A DNA stretch of 34,285 nucleotides from Chloroflexota bacterium. GTDB taxonomy: Bacteria > Chloroflexota > Limnocylindria > Limnocylindrales > CSP1-4. This document shows, one piece after another, positions 14,629 to 23,334 of this stretch (positions are counted from its first letter, which is position 1; each line of letters begins with the position of its first letter). Under the pieces are notes generated by a model. The model was not told the origin of the DNA. It saw only the letters and a list, made by a program, of their open reading frames with translations, and made no database searches. The stretch spans positions 1 to 34,285 of the forward strand of contig VBGT01000011.1 in assembly GCA_005889475.1 (NCBI GenBank), given 5' to 3'. The position numbers and the translations under genes are program-made.

Positions 14629-14703
14629 TTATCCACGAGTTTCGGCGTTGCGGCCCCGGGTCTGTCCACGAGTTACGCACCGTTGTGGACAGGCGGTGGA
14701 CAA
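14629..14703. promoter_or_regulatory. Cluster of four DnaA-box-like sequences
   Basis: Within 75 bp are TTATCCACG (14629-14637), CTGTCCACG (14662-14670), TGTGGACAG (14684-14692, reverse of CTGTCCACA) and GGTGGACAA (14695-14703, reverse of TTGTCCACC). The first two are part of a direct repeat T-N-TCCACGAGTT. The DnaA box is TTATNCACA, or TTGTCCACA in GC-rich genomes, so each site has one or two mismatches. A replication origin, a DnaA-titration site or DnaA-controlled transcription are all possible. No dnaA, dnaN or rpmH is nearby and no AT-rich unwinding region is obvious. Confidence 0.45.
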
Positions 14704-14755
14704 ATCCTCGGGCCGAGGGCTGGCAGGGGCGCCGCTTCGGCCCTCGGAGGGTCTA

Positions 14756-15820
14756 TCAGCCGCCGAGGGCGAACATCTCGATCTTGGGCAGCCGTTCCGT
14801 CGCCGCCGCCCGCCGCTCCGAGTAGCGATCGTCCCGCCCGGCCCAGATGCCGGCGACGAGCCCCGCCAATTGGTCGTCGGTGACGCCGCCGCGCAGCGGG
14901 GCGCGCAGGTCGTGTCCGATGGCGCTGAACAGGCACGTGTACAGCTTGCCCTCGGCGGACAGCCGCGCCCGCGTGCAGTCGCCGCAGAACGGTTGGGTGA
15001 CCGAGGCGATGACGCCGATCTCGCCCCGTCCGTCGACGTATCGCCAGCGCTCGGCGACCTCGCCTCGATAGCCGGCGTCAAGTGGCTCGAGCGGCCACTC
15101 GCGCGCGATCGTCTCGACGACCTCCGCCGCGGGCACGACATCGTCGAGCCGCCAGCCGTTCGTCGTGCCCACGTCCATGTACTCGATGAAGCGCAGGATG
15201 TGGCCGGCCTCGCGCGCCCACCGCGCGAGCTGGACGATCCCGCCGTCGTTCTCGGCGCGCTTGAGGACGACGTTGATCTTCACGGGACCGAGCCCGGCCT
15301 CGACCGCCGCATCGATCCCGTCGAGCACCTTCGCGACCGGGAAGTCGACGCCGTTCATGCGCCGGAACACCTGGTCGTCGAGCGAGTCGAGCGAGACCGT
15401 CACGCGCCGCAGCCCGGCGTCAGCCAGTGGGCGCGCGAGGTGGCGGAGCGCCGAGCCGTTGGTCGTGAGCGCGAGGTCGACCGGCTCGTTCTCCGGGGTG
15501 CGCAGGGGAGCCAGCATCGCGATGAGGCTCGGCAGCCCGCGGCGGACCGTCGGCTCGCCGCCGGTGATCCGCAGCTTCTGGACGCCCAGGCCCACGAAGA
15601 CCTCGGCCAGGCGGTGGATCTCCTCGTACGACAGGATCTCGTCCCGGGGCAGGAACTGGTAGTCGCGCCCGAAGACGTCGCCGGGCATGCAATACGGGCA
15701 TCGGAAGTTGCACCGATCGGTGACCGAGATGCGCAGGTCGCGAAGGGCGCGACCGCGCCGGTCGAGCTGGCCGAGCCGGCCGTCGAACGTGATCGAACCC
15801 TGGACTGCCTGGTCGAGCAT
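14756..15820 (-). CDS. moaA: GTP 3',8-cyclase MoaA (molybdenum cofactor step 1)
   Basis: A 354-aa radical SAM enzyme that converts GTP to 3',8-cyclo-GTP for molybdopterin. The N-terminal iron-sulphur motif is CNFRCPYCMP (Cys37, Cys41, Cys44, the CxxxCxxC pattern), followed by LRITGGEPTVRRGL (SAM-binding GGEP). The C-terminal cluster is FCGDCTRARLSAEGKLYTCLF, and the protein ends in Gly-Gly (FALGG), the conserved tail needed for MoaA function. The start ATG at 15820 is seven nt after TACTCT, a leaderless -10; the track extension upstream is not MoaA-like. No other moa gene is in the window. Confidence 0.96.
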   Translation of the reverse strand: MLDQAVQGSITFDGRLGQLDRRGRALRDLRISVTDRCNFRCPYCMPGDVFGRDYQFLPRDEILSYEEIHRLAEVFVGLGVQKLRITGGEPTVRRGLPSLIAMLAPLRTPENEPVDLALTTNGSALRHLARPLADAGLRRVTVSLDSLDDQVFRRMNGVDFPVAKVLDGIDAAVEAGLGPVKINVVLKRAENDGGIVQLARWAREAGHILRFIEYMDVGTTNGWRLDDVVPAAEVVETIAREWPLEPLDAGYRGEVAERWRYVDGRGEIGVIASVTQPFCGDCTRARLSAEGKLYTCLFSAIGHDLRAPLRGGVTDDQLAGLVAGIWAGRDDRYSERRAAATERLPKIEMFALGG

Positions 15821-15827
15821 CGGGACA

Positions 15828-15833
15828 AGAGTA
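15828..15833 (-). promoter_or_regulatory. -10-like box (TACTCT) abutting moaA
   Basis: On the minus strand TACTCT is followed after 7 nt by the moaA ATG, with no ribosome-binding site. It is another instance of the leaderless arrangement. Confidence 0.45.
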
Positions 15834-16029
15834 AACCGCGGCTGCAGAACGGCCTCAGGACGAAGCTCGACTACCACGATCGGGAACGTCTCGTTGCGGA
15901 GGCGCTGGTACCTCCGTCCGGGACCCTGCGGTACCACCGGTGCACTACCCCGGAAGCGACTGCACCACGACCATCCCATACGTCCGGCACCGGATTGAGC
16001 CGGGCTACCACGCCCCGAGGATCGTCGCT

Positions 16030-17400
16030 ATGTCGAGCCAGCAGAAACGCGGCTTCCGCCTCCCGTGGGCGGCTGAACGCGAGCCCGGCGATGACGCCGG
16101 CGCGGCGACATTGGAGAACGGGCAGCAGACCCCGCCCGTCCGCCTCGATCTGCTCAAGGGTGCGGTCGGCGCCGGCCTCGGCGAGGGCCCCTTCCATTTC
16201 GCCGAGGAACCGATGCCGCATGCGTCAACGGACGCGTCGCCGGATGCGCCCGATATGCCCGAGACGACTGCCGAGGCCGCCATGATCGACACGGAGAGTG
16301 GAACCACCGAGCTCGCGGAAGCCGCCCCGACGACGGACGCCGACGCCTGGCCGACGACGGACCAGGAGGTCGTCGCAGAGGCCGAAGCTGTGCCTGACGG
16401 CGCACCGGCCGAGCCCGAGGCTCCGGCCGGCGAGGCCGATGCCGAGACGCCGGCACCCGCGCCCCCGAAGACCAAGGTCGAGGGCGACCAGCGCGCCACC
16501 CGCTCCAACCCGCTCGTCGCCGGCCTGGTCAAGGCCATGCGCGAGGCCGCCATCGCGAGCCGCGCCGAGACGACGACCCGGCTCCAGGCCGAGGCCACCG
16601 CCCGCGTCGAGGCGATCCGCACCGACGCCACGGAGGACTCGGCGGCGCTGCGCAAGCGCGTCGACGAGGACATCGCCGGGATCCGCGACTGGTCGAAGGG
16701 CGAGATGGCCCGCATCCGCCAGCAGACGGAAGAGCGCATCGAGGGCCGACGCGCCGATGCCATCGCCGAGAACGATCGGCACACTGCGCACGTCGAGCAT
16801 CTCGTCGCGGAGGTGCAGGCCCGCGTCGACGCGTTCGAGTCCGACATGGACGGCTTCTTCAAGCGACTCCTCGCCGAGAACGATCCGGCCCATCTGGCCG
16901 CGCTTGCCGAGCAGGCGCCGGAGCCGCCGGACCTGACCGAGGAGACTGAGTCCGAGGCCAAGGCAAGCGAGTGGCAGGACGTTGCCTGGACCAACCCGGG
17001 CCTCGAGGCCGATGCGGCCGCCGAGGCCGAGGCCGAGGCCACCGAAGGCCTCGACCTCTCGAGCGATGAGCAGTGGCCCGCGTCCGTGCTGGCCGCCGCG
17101 CGACGCAACGACGCCACGGACGAGGATGCCCCCACAGGCGCCGGCAACAGCCGGCTCTTCGTCAACGGGCTCACCAGCGTCGCCGGCATCTCGGCGTTCA
17201 AGGGCGCGGTCGGCCAGCTGCCGGGCATCAGCTCGGTCAGCGTCTCGTCGGGAGAGCCGGGCGTGTTCATCTTCGCCGTGGCCCACAGCCCGGACCTCGA
17301 CATCCAGGCCGCCATCGCCGGCCTGACCCAGTTCTCGACCCTTGTGACCGACGCGTCCGGCGACAGCCTGACCGTCAGCGCGCACGAGCCCGCTGCCTGA
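16030..17400 (+). CDS. Coiled-coil protein with acidic Ala/Glu-rich regions and a C-terminal FVNGL-type domain
   Basis: I do not recognise a named family. From the ATG at 16030 (GAGG nine nt upstream, or a GAGGAT -10 seven nt upstream) the product is 456 aa. It has a short basic N-terminus, a low-complexity acidic stretch (60-150), a long amphipathic coiled coil (about 155-290: SRAETTTRLQAEATARVEAI, MARIRQQTEERIEGRRAD) and another Ala/Glu-rich linker. A compact C-terminal domain (about 375-450) reads RLFVNGLTSVAGISAFKGAV-x-LPGI then alternating beta strands. That domain resembles a ferredoxin-like (HMA/ACT-type) fold without the metal CxxC. Its stop overlaps the CpaE-like gene start (TGATG), so the pair are co-translated and probably act together, for example as scaffold and ATPase in localisation or pilus assembly. 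Confidence 0.75.
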   Translation: MSSQQKRGFRLPWAAEREPGDDAGAATLENGQQTPPVRLDLLKGAVGAGLGEGPFHFAEEPMPHASTDASPDAPDMPETTAEAAMIDTESGTTELAEAAPTTDADAWPTTDQEVVAEAEAVPDGAPAEPEAPAGEADAETPAPAPPKTKVEGDQRATRSNPLVAGLVKAMREAAIASRAETTTRLQAEATARVEAIRTDATEDSAALRKRVDEDIAGIRDWSKGEMARIRQQTEERIEGRRADAIAENDRHTAHVEHLVAEVQARVDAFESDMDGFFKRLLAENDPAHLAALAEQAPEPPDLTEETESEAKASEWQDVAWTNPGLEADAAAEAEAEATEGLDLSSDEQWPASVLAAARRNDATDEDAPTGAGNSRLFVNGLTSVAGISAFKGAVGQLPGISSVSVSSGEPGVFIFAVAHSPDLDIQAAIAGLTQFSTLVTDASGDSLTVSAHEPAA

Positions 17401-18635
17401 TGGGCGCGACGCGGTCGCCCGTAGAGCCCTCCCGCCCCAGCATCGCGATCTCGCTCGCCGAGCCGGAGCGATCCGAGCTCGACGCGGCCCTCACCGCCGC
17501 CGGCTACAACACGATCCAGCTCCAGCCCGGCGAGTCGATCGTCGAGGCCTTCTCGGCGTCCACGCCGACCCTGATCGCGGTCGTCGACGTCGCCGGCGAT
17601 CCGGCGGCCGCCGCGGCACGGGTGGAGGAGGCGCGACGCGGTCGCGCCGGCCACCTCTCGGTCATGTTCCTCGCCGGCGACGCCGAGCTCGACGGGCTCG
17701 AGGCCGCCGGCCTCGTCGACGTCGACGAGATCTGGCGCGTGGAGGCGATGGCCATCCGCGCCCAGGTCCCGACCGAGCACAGCAGCGACGCGGTGCTCTC
17801 GGGCGGCAACGTGGACTCGACATGGACGCCGGCCGCGCCGGTGTTCGCGGTGTTCAACCCGAAGGGCGGGGTGGGCAAGACCACGATCGCCACGAATCTC
17901 GCCGCCGTGCTCCAGATCCGGAAGCGTTTGAACGTGCTGCTGCTCGACGCCGACACCGTGACCGGCCATGTCGCGATGTCGCTCGGGCTGCCCAACGGTC
18001 GCTCCGCCGCCGATAGCTGGATCGACGAGGATGCGGGCTACACCCACGAGTCCCTGCTCGATCTGGCCACCGTCCACAGCTCGGGCATCCGCGTCGTCGC
18101 GCTGTCGAGCAACCCGCTCAGCCACCCGACGCTGAAGCCAGATCGCGTCACCGACGCGATCTCCGAGGCGCGCCACGCGGTCGACGCGATCATCGTGGAC
18201 ATGCATCCGTCGTACAGCGACGTGAACCTCGGCATCTTCGCGATCGCCGATCGGATCATCGTCCCGGTCACCCCGGACCTGCCCGCGATGCGGGCCGCGA
18301 TCCAGCTCAAGGAAGTCGCGGTCGAGGTCGGCGTGCGTGACCGGCTCGCGATGATCATCAACCGCGCGAACAGCGGCGTGACCGTGGCCGACATGGAGTC
18401 GACCGTCGGGCTACCGGCCGTCGCCCACATCCGCTCTGCCGGCCTCCACTTCGTGTGGTCGGCGAACGCCGGCATGACCCTCATCGACAAGTTCCCGCGC
18501 CACCAGGCGACGCAGGACTTCGAGCACCTGGCAAACCGGCTGGTCGCCTCCTACTCGGGCGAGCCGGCGCCGCAGCGGTCCACGAGCTCGCTGCTCAGGA
18601 ACCTGTTCGGCCGGAAGGCGATCGTCGAGGCCTAA
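17400..18635 (+). CDS. CpaE/TadZ-like ParA/MinD-family ATPase
   Basis: A 411-aa protein with two parts. Residues about 12-125 look like an atypical receiver domain (AISLAEPERSELDAALTAAG, LIAVVDVAG, LSVMFLAGD) as in CpaE and TadZ. Residues 147-395 are a deviant Walker A ATPase: FNPKGGVGKTTIATNLA with the signature Lys155, LLLDADTVTGHVAMSLGL and IIVDMHPSYSDVNLGIFAIADRIIVPVTPD. CpaE-type proteins place Flp/Tad pilus machinery at a pole, but no tadA/B/C, flp or cpaB gene is visible here. The partner is instead the overlapping coiled-coil gene. The ATG at 17400 shares its A with the upstream TGA stop. Confidence 0.87.
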   Translation: MGATRSPVEPSRPSIAISLAEPERSELDAALTAAGYNTIQLQPGESIVEAFSASTPTLIAVVDVAGDPAAAAARVEEARRGRAGHLSVMFLAGDAELDGLEAAGLVDVDEIWRVEAMAIRAQVPTEHSSDAVLSGGNVDSTWTPAAPVFAVFNPKGGVGKTTIATNLAAVLQIRKRLNVLLLDADTVTGHVAMSLGLPNGRSAADSWIDEDAGYTHESLLDLATVHSSGIRVVALSSNPLSHPTLKPDRVTDAISEARHAVDAIIVDMHPSYSDVNLGIFAIADRIIVPVTPDLPAMRAAIQLKEVAVEVGVRDRLAMIINRANSGVTVADMESTVGLPAVAHIRSAGLHFVWSANAGMTLIDKFPRHQATQDFEHLANRLVASYSGEPAPQRSTSSLLRNLFGRKAIVEA

Positions 18636-18674
18636 CCGCGGGGGGCGGCAGACGCCCTCGTTCATCTGGGCACG

Positions 18675-19343
18675 TCAGGGCGGCGGGCTGAGGCCCGCCG
18701 CTCTGAGCTTCCCGGGCAGGGTTGCCAGGTCCTCGACCACCAGCGCAGGCTCGCGCGGGACGCCGCGGCCAGCCTGGATCCAGGCCCACGGCCCGCGGCG
18801 GACCCAGACCGCGACCATGCCGGCGGCGCGGGCCGGCCGGACGTCGTTGTCGAGCCGGTCACCGACGTAGGCGATCTGCCCGTGCGGGAGCCCGAGCTCA
18901 GCACCGATCCGATCGAAGAACGCACGCGCCGGCTTCTCGATGCCCCAGCCGGCCGAGGTCGCGATCAGCTCGAGCGGGATGTCGAGCTCGGCGAGGACGT
19001 GCGCGGTTGCTTCGGGCTGATTGGCCGCGATCCCGAGGCGGTAACCGGCCGAGGCGAGCTCGCGCAGGCATGGCAGCGCGTCGGGATACAGGTCGTCGAG
19101 CGAGACGACCACCGGCTGCCCGGCCTCCCCGAGCCGGTCAAGCTCGGCCTGGAGGTCGATGCCCGGCCGGAACAGCTCGAAGGCGTCGCGATGTGTCCCG
19201 CCGCGGGCAATCATCGCGCCCGCGATCGCGAAGAAGGTCAGCCGCGGGACGCCCAGATGATCGGCGAGGATCGCGTAGAAGCGCGTCTCATCCACGATCG
19301 TCTCGCCGACGTCGAAGACGATTGCCGCGAGGGGGCCGGGCAC
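18675..19343 (-). CDS. HAD-superfamily hydrolase
   Basis: The product is 222 aa. Motif I is FDVGETIVDE (Asp nucleophile, second Asp replaced by Gly as in many FDxxGTL-type HADs). A helical cap follows, then motif II region LGIAANQPEA (Ala-Ala-Asn where Ser/Thr-Asn is usual), motif III Lys in EKPARAFF, and motif IV YVGDRLDNDV. It should be a cytosolic phosphatase of the phosphoglycolate-phosphatase-like subgroup; the substrate is unknown. The start is a GTG at 19343 with AGGAG seven nt upstream. It lies 41 bp after the acs stop on the same strand, so may be read through from acs. Confidence 0.85.
   Translation of the reverse strand: MPGPLAAIVFDVGETIVDETRFYAILADHLGVPRLTFFAIAGAMIARGGTHRDAFELFRPGIDLQAELDRLGEAGQPVVVSLDDLYPDALPCLRELASAGYRLGIAANQPEATAHVLAELDIPLELIATSAGWGIEKPARAFFDRIGAELGLPHGQIAYVGDRLDNDVRPARAAGMVAVWVRRGPWAWIQAGRGVPREPALVVEDLATLPGKLRAAGLSPPP
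18680..18701. terminator. 9-bp stem-loop at the convergent end of the CpaE-like and HAD genes
   Basis: GCGGCGGGC-TGAG-GCCCGCCGC is a perfect 9-bp stem with a 4-nt loop. It sits inside the last codons of the HAD gene and 45 bp after the CpaE-like stop. Its strength and position fit an intrinsic terminator for the plus-strand operon, but there is no T-run. Confidence 0.35.
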
Positions 19344-19384
19344 GATCGCGCTCCTGGGATGCTCAGCTCGCCCTGCGGCTGGGC

Positions 19385-21382
19385 CTACTCCTCGGACTTG
19401 CCCGAGTTCTCGCGGATCGTCTCGACCACGGTTGCGTCGGCAAGGGTGGTCGTGTCGCCCAGGGCTCGACCCTGGGCGATGTCGCGCAGGAGCCGGCGCA
19501 TGATCTTGCCCGAGCGGGTCTTGGGCAGGTCCGGCGTGAACATGAGCGATTTCGGCTTCGCGATCGGGCTGATCTTGCGGGCAACGTGCTCGCGCAGCTC
19601 CCGCCCCAGCTCGTCGGTCGGCTCGTTGCCGCGGCGCAGGATGACGAAGGCGTTGATGGCTTCCCCCGTCACCGGATCCGGTCCACCGACGACCGCCGCT
19701 TCGGCGACGGCCGGGTGGGACACGAGCGCACTCTCGATCTCGGTCGTCGACAGGCGGTGGCCGGAGACGTTCATGACGTCATCGACCCTGCCCAGCAGCC
19801 AGAAGTAGCCGTCCTCGTCGCGCTTGGCGCCGTCGCCGGCGAAGTACATGCCCGGGAACCGGCTCCAGTAGGTGGCCTTGTACCGCTCCGGGTCGCCGTA
19901 GATCCCGCGGAGCATGGCCGGCCAGGGCCGCTTGAGGACGAGGTAGCCGCCCCCGCCGAGGGGCACCGACTCGCCGCTGCCGTCGACGACGTCGGCCCTG
20001 ATGCCCGGGAACGGGAACGTGGCGCTGCCGGGCTTGGTCGTGGTCACGCCCGGGAGGGGCGTGATCAGGATCTGGCCGGTCTCGGTCTGCCACCACGTGT
20101 CGACGATTGGTGCATGGCCGCCGCCGATGTGCTCGTGGTACCAGAGCCAGGCCTCCGGGTTGATCGGCTCGCCGACCGAGCCCAGTACCCGCAGCGACGA
20201 CAGGTCGTGCTTCGCCGGGTACTCCTCGCCCTGCTTCATGAACGCCCGGATGGCCGTCGGGGCGCAGTACAGGATGCTGACCTTGTAGTCCTCGATGATC
20301 TGCCACCAGCGATCCCACTCGGGCGTGTCGGGCGTGCCCTCGTACATCACCCCGGTGGTCGCGTTGGCGAGCGGCCCGTAGACGATGTAGCTGTGCCCGG
20401 TCACCCAGCCGACGTCGGCCGCGCACCAGTACACGTCGTCCGGCTTGACGTCGAAGATCATCTCGTGCGTGTAGCTGGTCCCGAGCAGGTAGCCGGCCGT
20501 CGTGTGGATGATCCCCTTGGGCTTGGCCGTCGTCCCGGACGTGTACAGCAGGTAGAGCATGTGCTCGCTGTCGAGCGGCTCGGGCGGGCAGTCGGCCAGC
20601 TGCGTCTCGACGATGTCGTGCCACCAGTGGTCACGGTCGTCGACCATGGTCACGTTCGGCGCCTGGTCGCCGAGCCGGCGCACCACCAGCACGGCCTGCA
20701 CCGATGGCGTCGACTCGAGAGCCTCGTCGACCGCCGGCTTGAGCTCGGCGGGCTTGCCCCGGCGCCAGCCGCCGTCGGCGGTGATCACGACCTTTGCCTC
20801 GGCGTCGTTGATCCGGCCGGCGAGGGCCTCGGCCGAGAAGCCGCCGAAGACCACCGTGTGCGGCGCCCCGATCCGGGCGCAGGCGAGCATCGCGATCGGC
20901 AGCTCCGGGATCATGGGCATGTAGATCGCCACCCGATCGCCCTTCACGACGCCCAGCCGGAGCAGGGCGTTGGCCGCCGTCTGGACCTCGCGGTGGAGAT
21001 CGGCATAGGTGATCGTCCGGGTGTCGCCCGGCTCGCCGATCCAGTGGTAGGCGACCTTGCTGCCGAGGCCGTTCTCGACGTGGCGATCGACGCAGTTGTA
21101 GCTGATGTTGAGCTCGCCACCCACGAACCAGCGGGCGAACGGGAGGTTCCACTCGAGCGTGGTCGCGAACGGCTTCGTCCAGCTGATGCGCTCGCGGGCA
21201 AGCCGCTCCCAGAACGCCTCGAAGTCCGTCTCGGCCTCGAGGTACAGGTCCGCCCTGGCATTCGCCTGCTCGGTGAAGGCGGGGTCGGGCGGGAACGTCC
21301 TGACCTCGCGCAGCAGGTTCTCGATCTCGGGCGTTGTCCCGGACGCGGTCGCGGGGGACGAAGCGGGCTGTTCGACGGCCAC
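19385..21382 (-). CDS. acs: Acetyl-CoA synthetase (AMP-forming)
   Basis: The product is 665 aa, full length for the family; it activates acetate (or propionate) to acyl-CoA through an acyl-AMP. Motifs are the AMP-binding loop [11 protein letters not shown] (Thr-Ala in place of Ser/Thr-Gly), [11 protein letters not shown], the hinge and core [20 protein letters not shown], and [11 protein letters not shown] with the catalytic Lys626, the residue acetylated by Pat-type enzymes in other bacteria. The start is a GTG at 21382 with GGGAGG six nt upstream and TAGCAT as likely -10. Three palindromes upstream suggest dedicated control. A carboxylate symporter gene lies directly upstream. Confidence 0.96.
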   Translation of the reverse strand: MAVEQPASSPATASGTTPEIENLLREVRTFPPDPAFTEQANARADLYLEAETDFEAFWERLARERISWTKPFATTLEWNLPFARWFVGGELNISYNCVDRHVENGLGSKVAYHWIGEPGDTRTITYADLHREVQTAANALLRLGVVKGDRVAIYMPMIPELPIAMLACARIGAPHTVVFGGFSAEALAGRINDAEAKVVITADGGWRRGKPAELKPAVDEALESTPSVQAVLVVRRLGDQAPNVTMVDDRDHWWHDIVETQLADCPPEPLDSEHMLYLLYTSGTTAKPKGIIHTTAGYLLGTSYTHEMIFDVKPDDVYWCAADVGWVTGHSYIVYGPLANATTGVMYEGTPDTPEWDRWWQIIEDYKVSILYCAPTAIRAFMKQGEEYPAKHDLSSLRVLGSVGEPINPEAWLWYHEHIGGGHAPIVDTWWQTETGQILITPLPGVTTTKPGSATFPFPGIRADVVDGSGESVPLGGGGYLVLKRPWPAMLRGIYGDPERYKATYWSRFPGMYFAGDGAKRDEDGYFWLLGRVDDVMNVSGHRLSTTEIESALVSHPAVAEAAVVGGPDPVTGEAINAFVILRRGNEPTDELGRELREHVARKISPIAKPKSLMFTPDLPKTRSGKIMRRLLRDIAQGRALGDTTTLADATVVETIRENSGKSEE

Positions 21383-21410
21383 GGGCGGCCTCCCAGTCAG
21401 TGGTCGGCCG

Positions 21411-21416
21411 ATGCTA
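21411..21416 (-). promoter_or_regulatory. Probable acs -10 (TAGCAT)
   Basis: TAGCAT on the minus strand ends 28 nt before the acs GTG; unlike the leaderless genes, this one has a normal leader with GGGAGG. Confidence 0.35.
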
Positions 21417-21470
21417 CCAGCGTGGCCGCCGAGCGTCGGCGCGGCTCCACGCCGGACTTGTATCGGGCGA

Positions 21471-21487
21471 TGTTCACCTGACGATCA
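21471..21487. promoter_or_regulatory. Palindromic operator-like site 1 (TGTTCA-N5-CGATCA)
   Basis: Weakest of three copies, two mismatches to TGTTCA-N5-TGAACA. It is centred about 97 bp upstream of the acs start codon. Confidence 0.45.
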
Positions 21488-21556
21488 GATTCGGCACATG
21501 GATGGGCACAAGGCTGCACGTGCTCACGTGAAGCCGTCGTCAGGGCCCGGACACTT

Positions 21557-21573
21557 TGATCATGGGGTGAACA
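21557..21573. promoter_or_regulatory. Palindromic operator-like site 2 (TGATCA-N5-TGAACA)
   Basis: One mismatch to the perfect palindrome; the minus-strand read GTGTTCACCCCATGATCA matches site 3 at 16 of 18 positions. Confidence 0.55.
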
Positions 21574-21638
21574 CTCGAACAGACACCGGAGGGGACGGGC
21601 GCCGACGCCAATCCTTAGGCCGCTTCTAGCCCCGATTC

Positions 21639-21655
21639 TGTTCATGGCGTGAACA
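21639..21655. promoter_or_regulatory. Palindromic operator-like site 3 (perfect TGTTCA-N5-TGAACA)
   Basis: A perfect 6-5-6 palindrome. Centres of sites 1, 2 and 3 are 86 and 82 bp apart, close to eight helical turns each. Confidence 0.6.
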
Positions 21656-21690
21656 CGCCTGATCTGGTGGATCGCCTCGGGCCGCCCGCC

Positions 21691-23166
21691 TCACGTCACG
21701 GTGGCCCGCCCTGGTGCGGAGGGTGCAGGAGCGGGCGACGGCACGGCGTCGATCCCGCCGACCTCGTCCCAGATCCTCACGTGCCGGGTCTCGCGGATGA
21801 ACAGGCCGCCGACGACCACCGTGATCAGGGCGACCGTGATCGGGTAGATCAAGCCGGCGTAGAGGTTGCCGGTCGAGGCCAGCAGCGCGGCCGCGATGAG
21901 CGGCAGGAACCCGCCGAACCAGCCGTTGCCGAGGTGGTACGGGATCGACAGGCTCGTGTACCGGATGCGCGCCGGGAAGTACTCGACGAGGAACGCCGCG
22001 ATCGGGCCGTAGACCATCGTCACATAGACGATCTGGACCCAGACGAGGGCGATCAGTGGCAGGATCTCGGGCTGCGCGACCGTGACGGCGCCGGACGCGT
22101 CGACGAACTTGCCCGCGTTGGCGCCCGAGATGGCGAGCGCGCCCTGCGGGTGGGCGAACAGCGTCATCAGGGTGTAGATCGGGTAGTACGTGAGCGCGGC
22201 GATGAGCGCGCCCGCGAGGATCACCGGCTTGCGCCCGATCCTGTCGGACAACCGCCCGAAGAAGTAGAAGAACGGCGTCCCGAGGACGATCGCCGTGCCG
22301 ACGATCAGGTACGCGTCCTGGAACCTCACGCCGAGGTTCGTGCCGAGGAAGAAGAGCGCCTGGAACTGGCCCTGGTACCAGACCACGGCCTGGCCTGCGG
22401 TCGCGCCGAACAGCGCGAGCAGGATCAGCTTCGCGTTGGCACGGTTGCCGAAGCTCTCGCGCCACGGCGAGCTGCTCGACTTGCCCTGGTCCTTGAGCCG
22501 GGCGAAGAGCGGGGTCTCCTGGAGCCGCAGCCGGATGTACAGCGCGAGGACGACCAGGATCGCCGACAGGAGGAACGGGATCCGCCAGCCGAACGCGGCG
22601 AAGTCCTCGGCTTGCATCGACGTGCGCGTGACGAAGACGACGATCAGGGCGAGCAGGAGCCCGAGCGTTGCCGTGGTCTGGATCCAGCTCGTGTTGCGGC
22701 CACGGTCCTTGTCCGGGCTGTGCTCGGCGACGTAGATCGCGGCGCCGCCGTACTCACCGCCGAGCGCGAGGCCCTGGGCGAGGCGCAGCGCGACGAGGAT
22801 GATCGGGGCGAAGATGCCGATCTGGGTGTACGTCGGGAGGATGCCCACGAGGGCGGTCGAGACGCCCATCACGGTGATCGTCACGAGGAACGTGAACTTG
22901 CGGCCCACGATGTCGCCGATGCGGCCGAACACGGCTGCTCCGAACGGCCGTACTGCAAACCCGGCGCCGAACGTCGCGAGCGAGGCGAGGAGCGCCGCGG
23001 TCGGGTTGTCCTTGGGGAAGAACTGCGTCGAGAAGAACGCGGCGAGGACGCCGTAGAGATAGAAGTCGTACCACTCGATGACCGTCCCGGCTGCCGAGGC
23101 GCCGATGACGAACGGGAGCCGGTACGTGGGCGCATCCGCGCGCGCAGAAACGGTGGTCGCGGCCAT
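21691..23166 (-). CDS. MFS metabolite:H+ symporter (MHS family)
   Basis: A 491-aa, twelve-helix major facilitator of the metabolite:H+ symporter branch (relatives: ShiA, KgtP, ProP). The MHS hallmarks are GTVIEWYDFYLYG in helix 1 and RPFGAAVFGRIGDIVGRK in loop 2-3, with ALRLAQGLALGGEYGGA in helix 4 and GRLSDRIGRKPVI in loop 8-9. Transport of a carboxylate or betaine with protons across the cytoplasmic membrane is expected. The next gene downstream on the same strand is acs, which makes a short carboxylate such as acetate or propionate a reasonable guess. The ATG at 23166 has GGGAGG seven nt upstream. The C-terminal 25 residues are Pro/Ala-rich and cytoplasmic. Confidence 0.9.
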   Translation of the reverse strand: MAATTVSARADAPTYRLPFVIGASAAGTVIEWYDFYLYGVLAAFFSTQFFPKDNPTAALLASLATFGAGFAVRPFGAAVFGRIGDIVGRKFTFLVTITVMGVSTALVGILPTYTQIGIFAPIILVALRLAQGLALGGEYGGAAIYVAEHSPDKDRGRNTSWIQTTATLGLLLALIVVFVTRTSMQAEDFAAFGWRIPFLLSAILVVLALYIRLRLQETPLFARLKDQGKSSSSPWRESFGNRANAKLILLALFGATAGQAVVWYQGQFQALFFLGTNLGVRFQDAYLIVGTAIVLGTPFFYFFGRLSDRIGRKPVILAGALIAALTYYPIYTLMTLFAHPQGALAISGANAGKFVDASGAVTVAQPEILPLIALVWVQIVYVTMVYGPIAAFLVEYFPARIRYTSLSIPYHLGNGWFGGFLPLIAAALLASTGNLYAGLIYPITVALITVVVGGLFIRETRHVRIWDEVGGIDAVPSPAPAPSAPGRATVT

Positions 23167-23334
23167 CCGTAAGCCTCCCTCATCCGCCTATTCAAGTGGG
23201 GCAAGGCGGCTGAGTGAAACGTGCTCGGCGCGCATCACGCCTGCGCCCGCACCCGCACGGCGCCGTGTTGCAAGCGTCTCTAAGGGCCCGCCGCGACGGC
23301 TGAGCCGTACCCGGCGGTCGACGTCCGGGCGTGC

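Larger units (their letters stand above)
14325..14755. other. 431-bp gap with stem-loop and DnaA-box-like cluster
   Basis: The gap lies downstream of moaA and upstream of the PNP gene, both on the minus strand. I found no gene in it: the ORFs on both strands are short, Arg/Pro/Ser-rich and without family resemblance, and I specifically looked for rpmH. The right half carries the stem-loop and box cluster listed separately; 14325-14570 shows nothing beyond the PNP promoter region. Confidence 0.6.
21383..21690. other. 308-bp acs upstream region
   Basis: This gap between the symporter stop and the acs start has no supported gene. It holds the acs promoter, the three palindromes above and two CACGTG hexamers (21517-21522, 21525-21530). 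The density of sites indicates a regulatory region. Confidence 0.6.

Noticed and set aside
16005-18206. 733-aa minus-strand ORF
   Set aside because: Antisense to the coiled-coil and CpaE-like genes; low-complexity Ser/Ala/Arg sequence.
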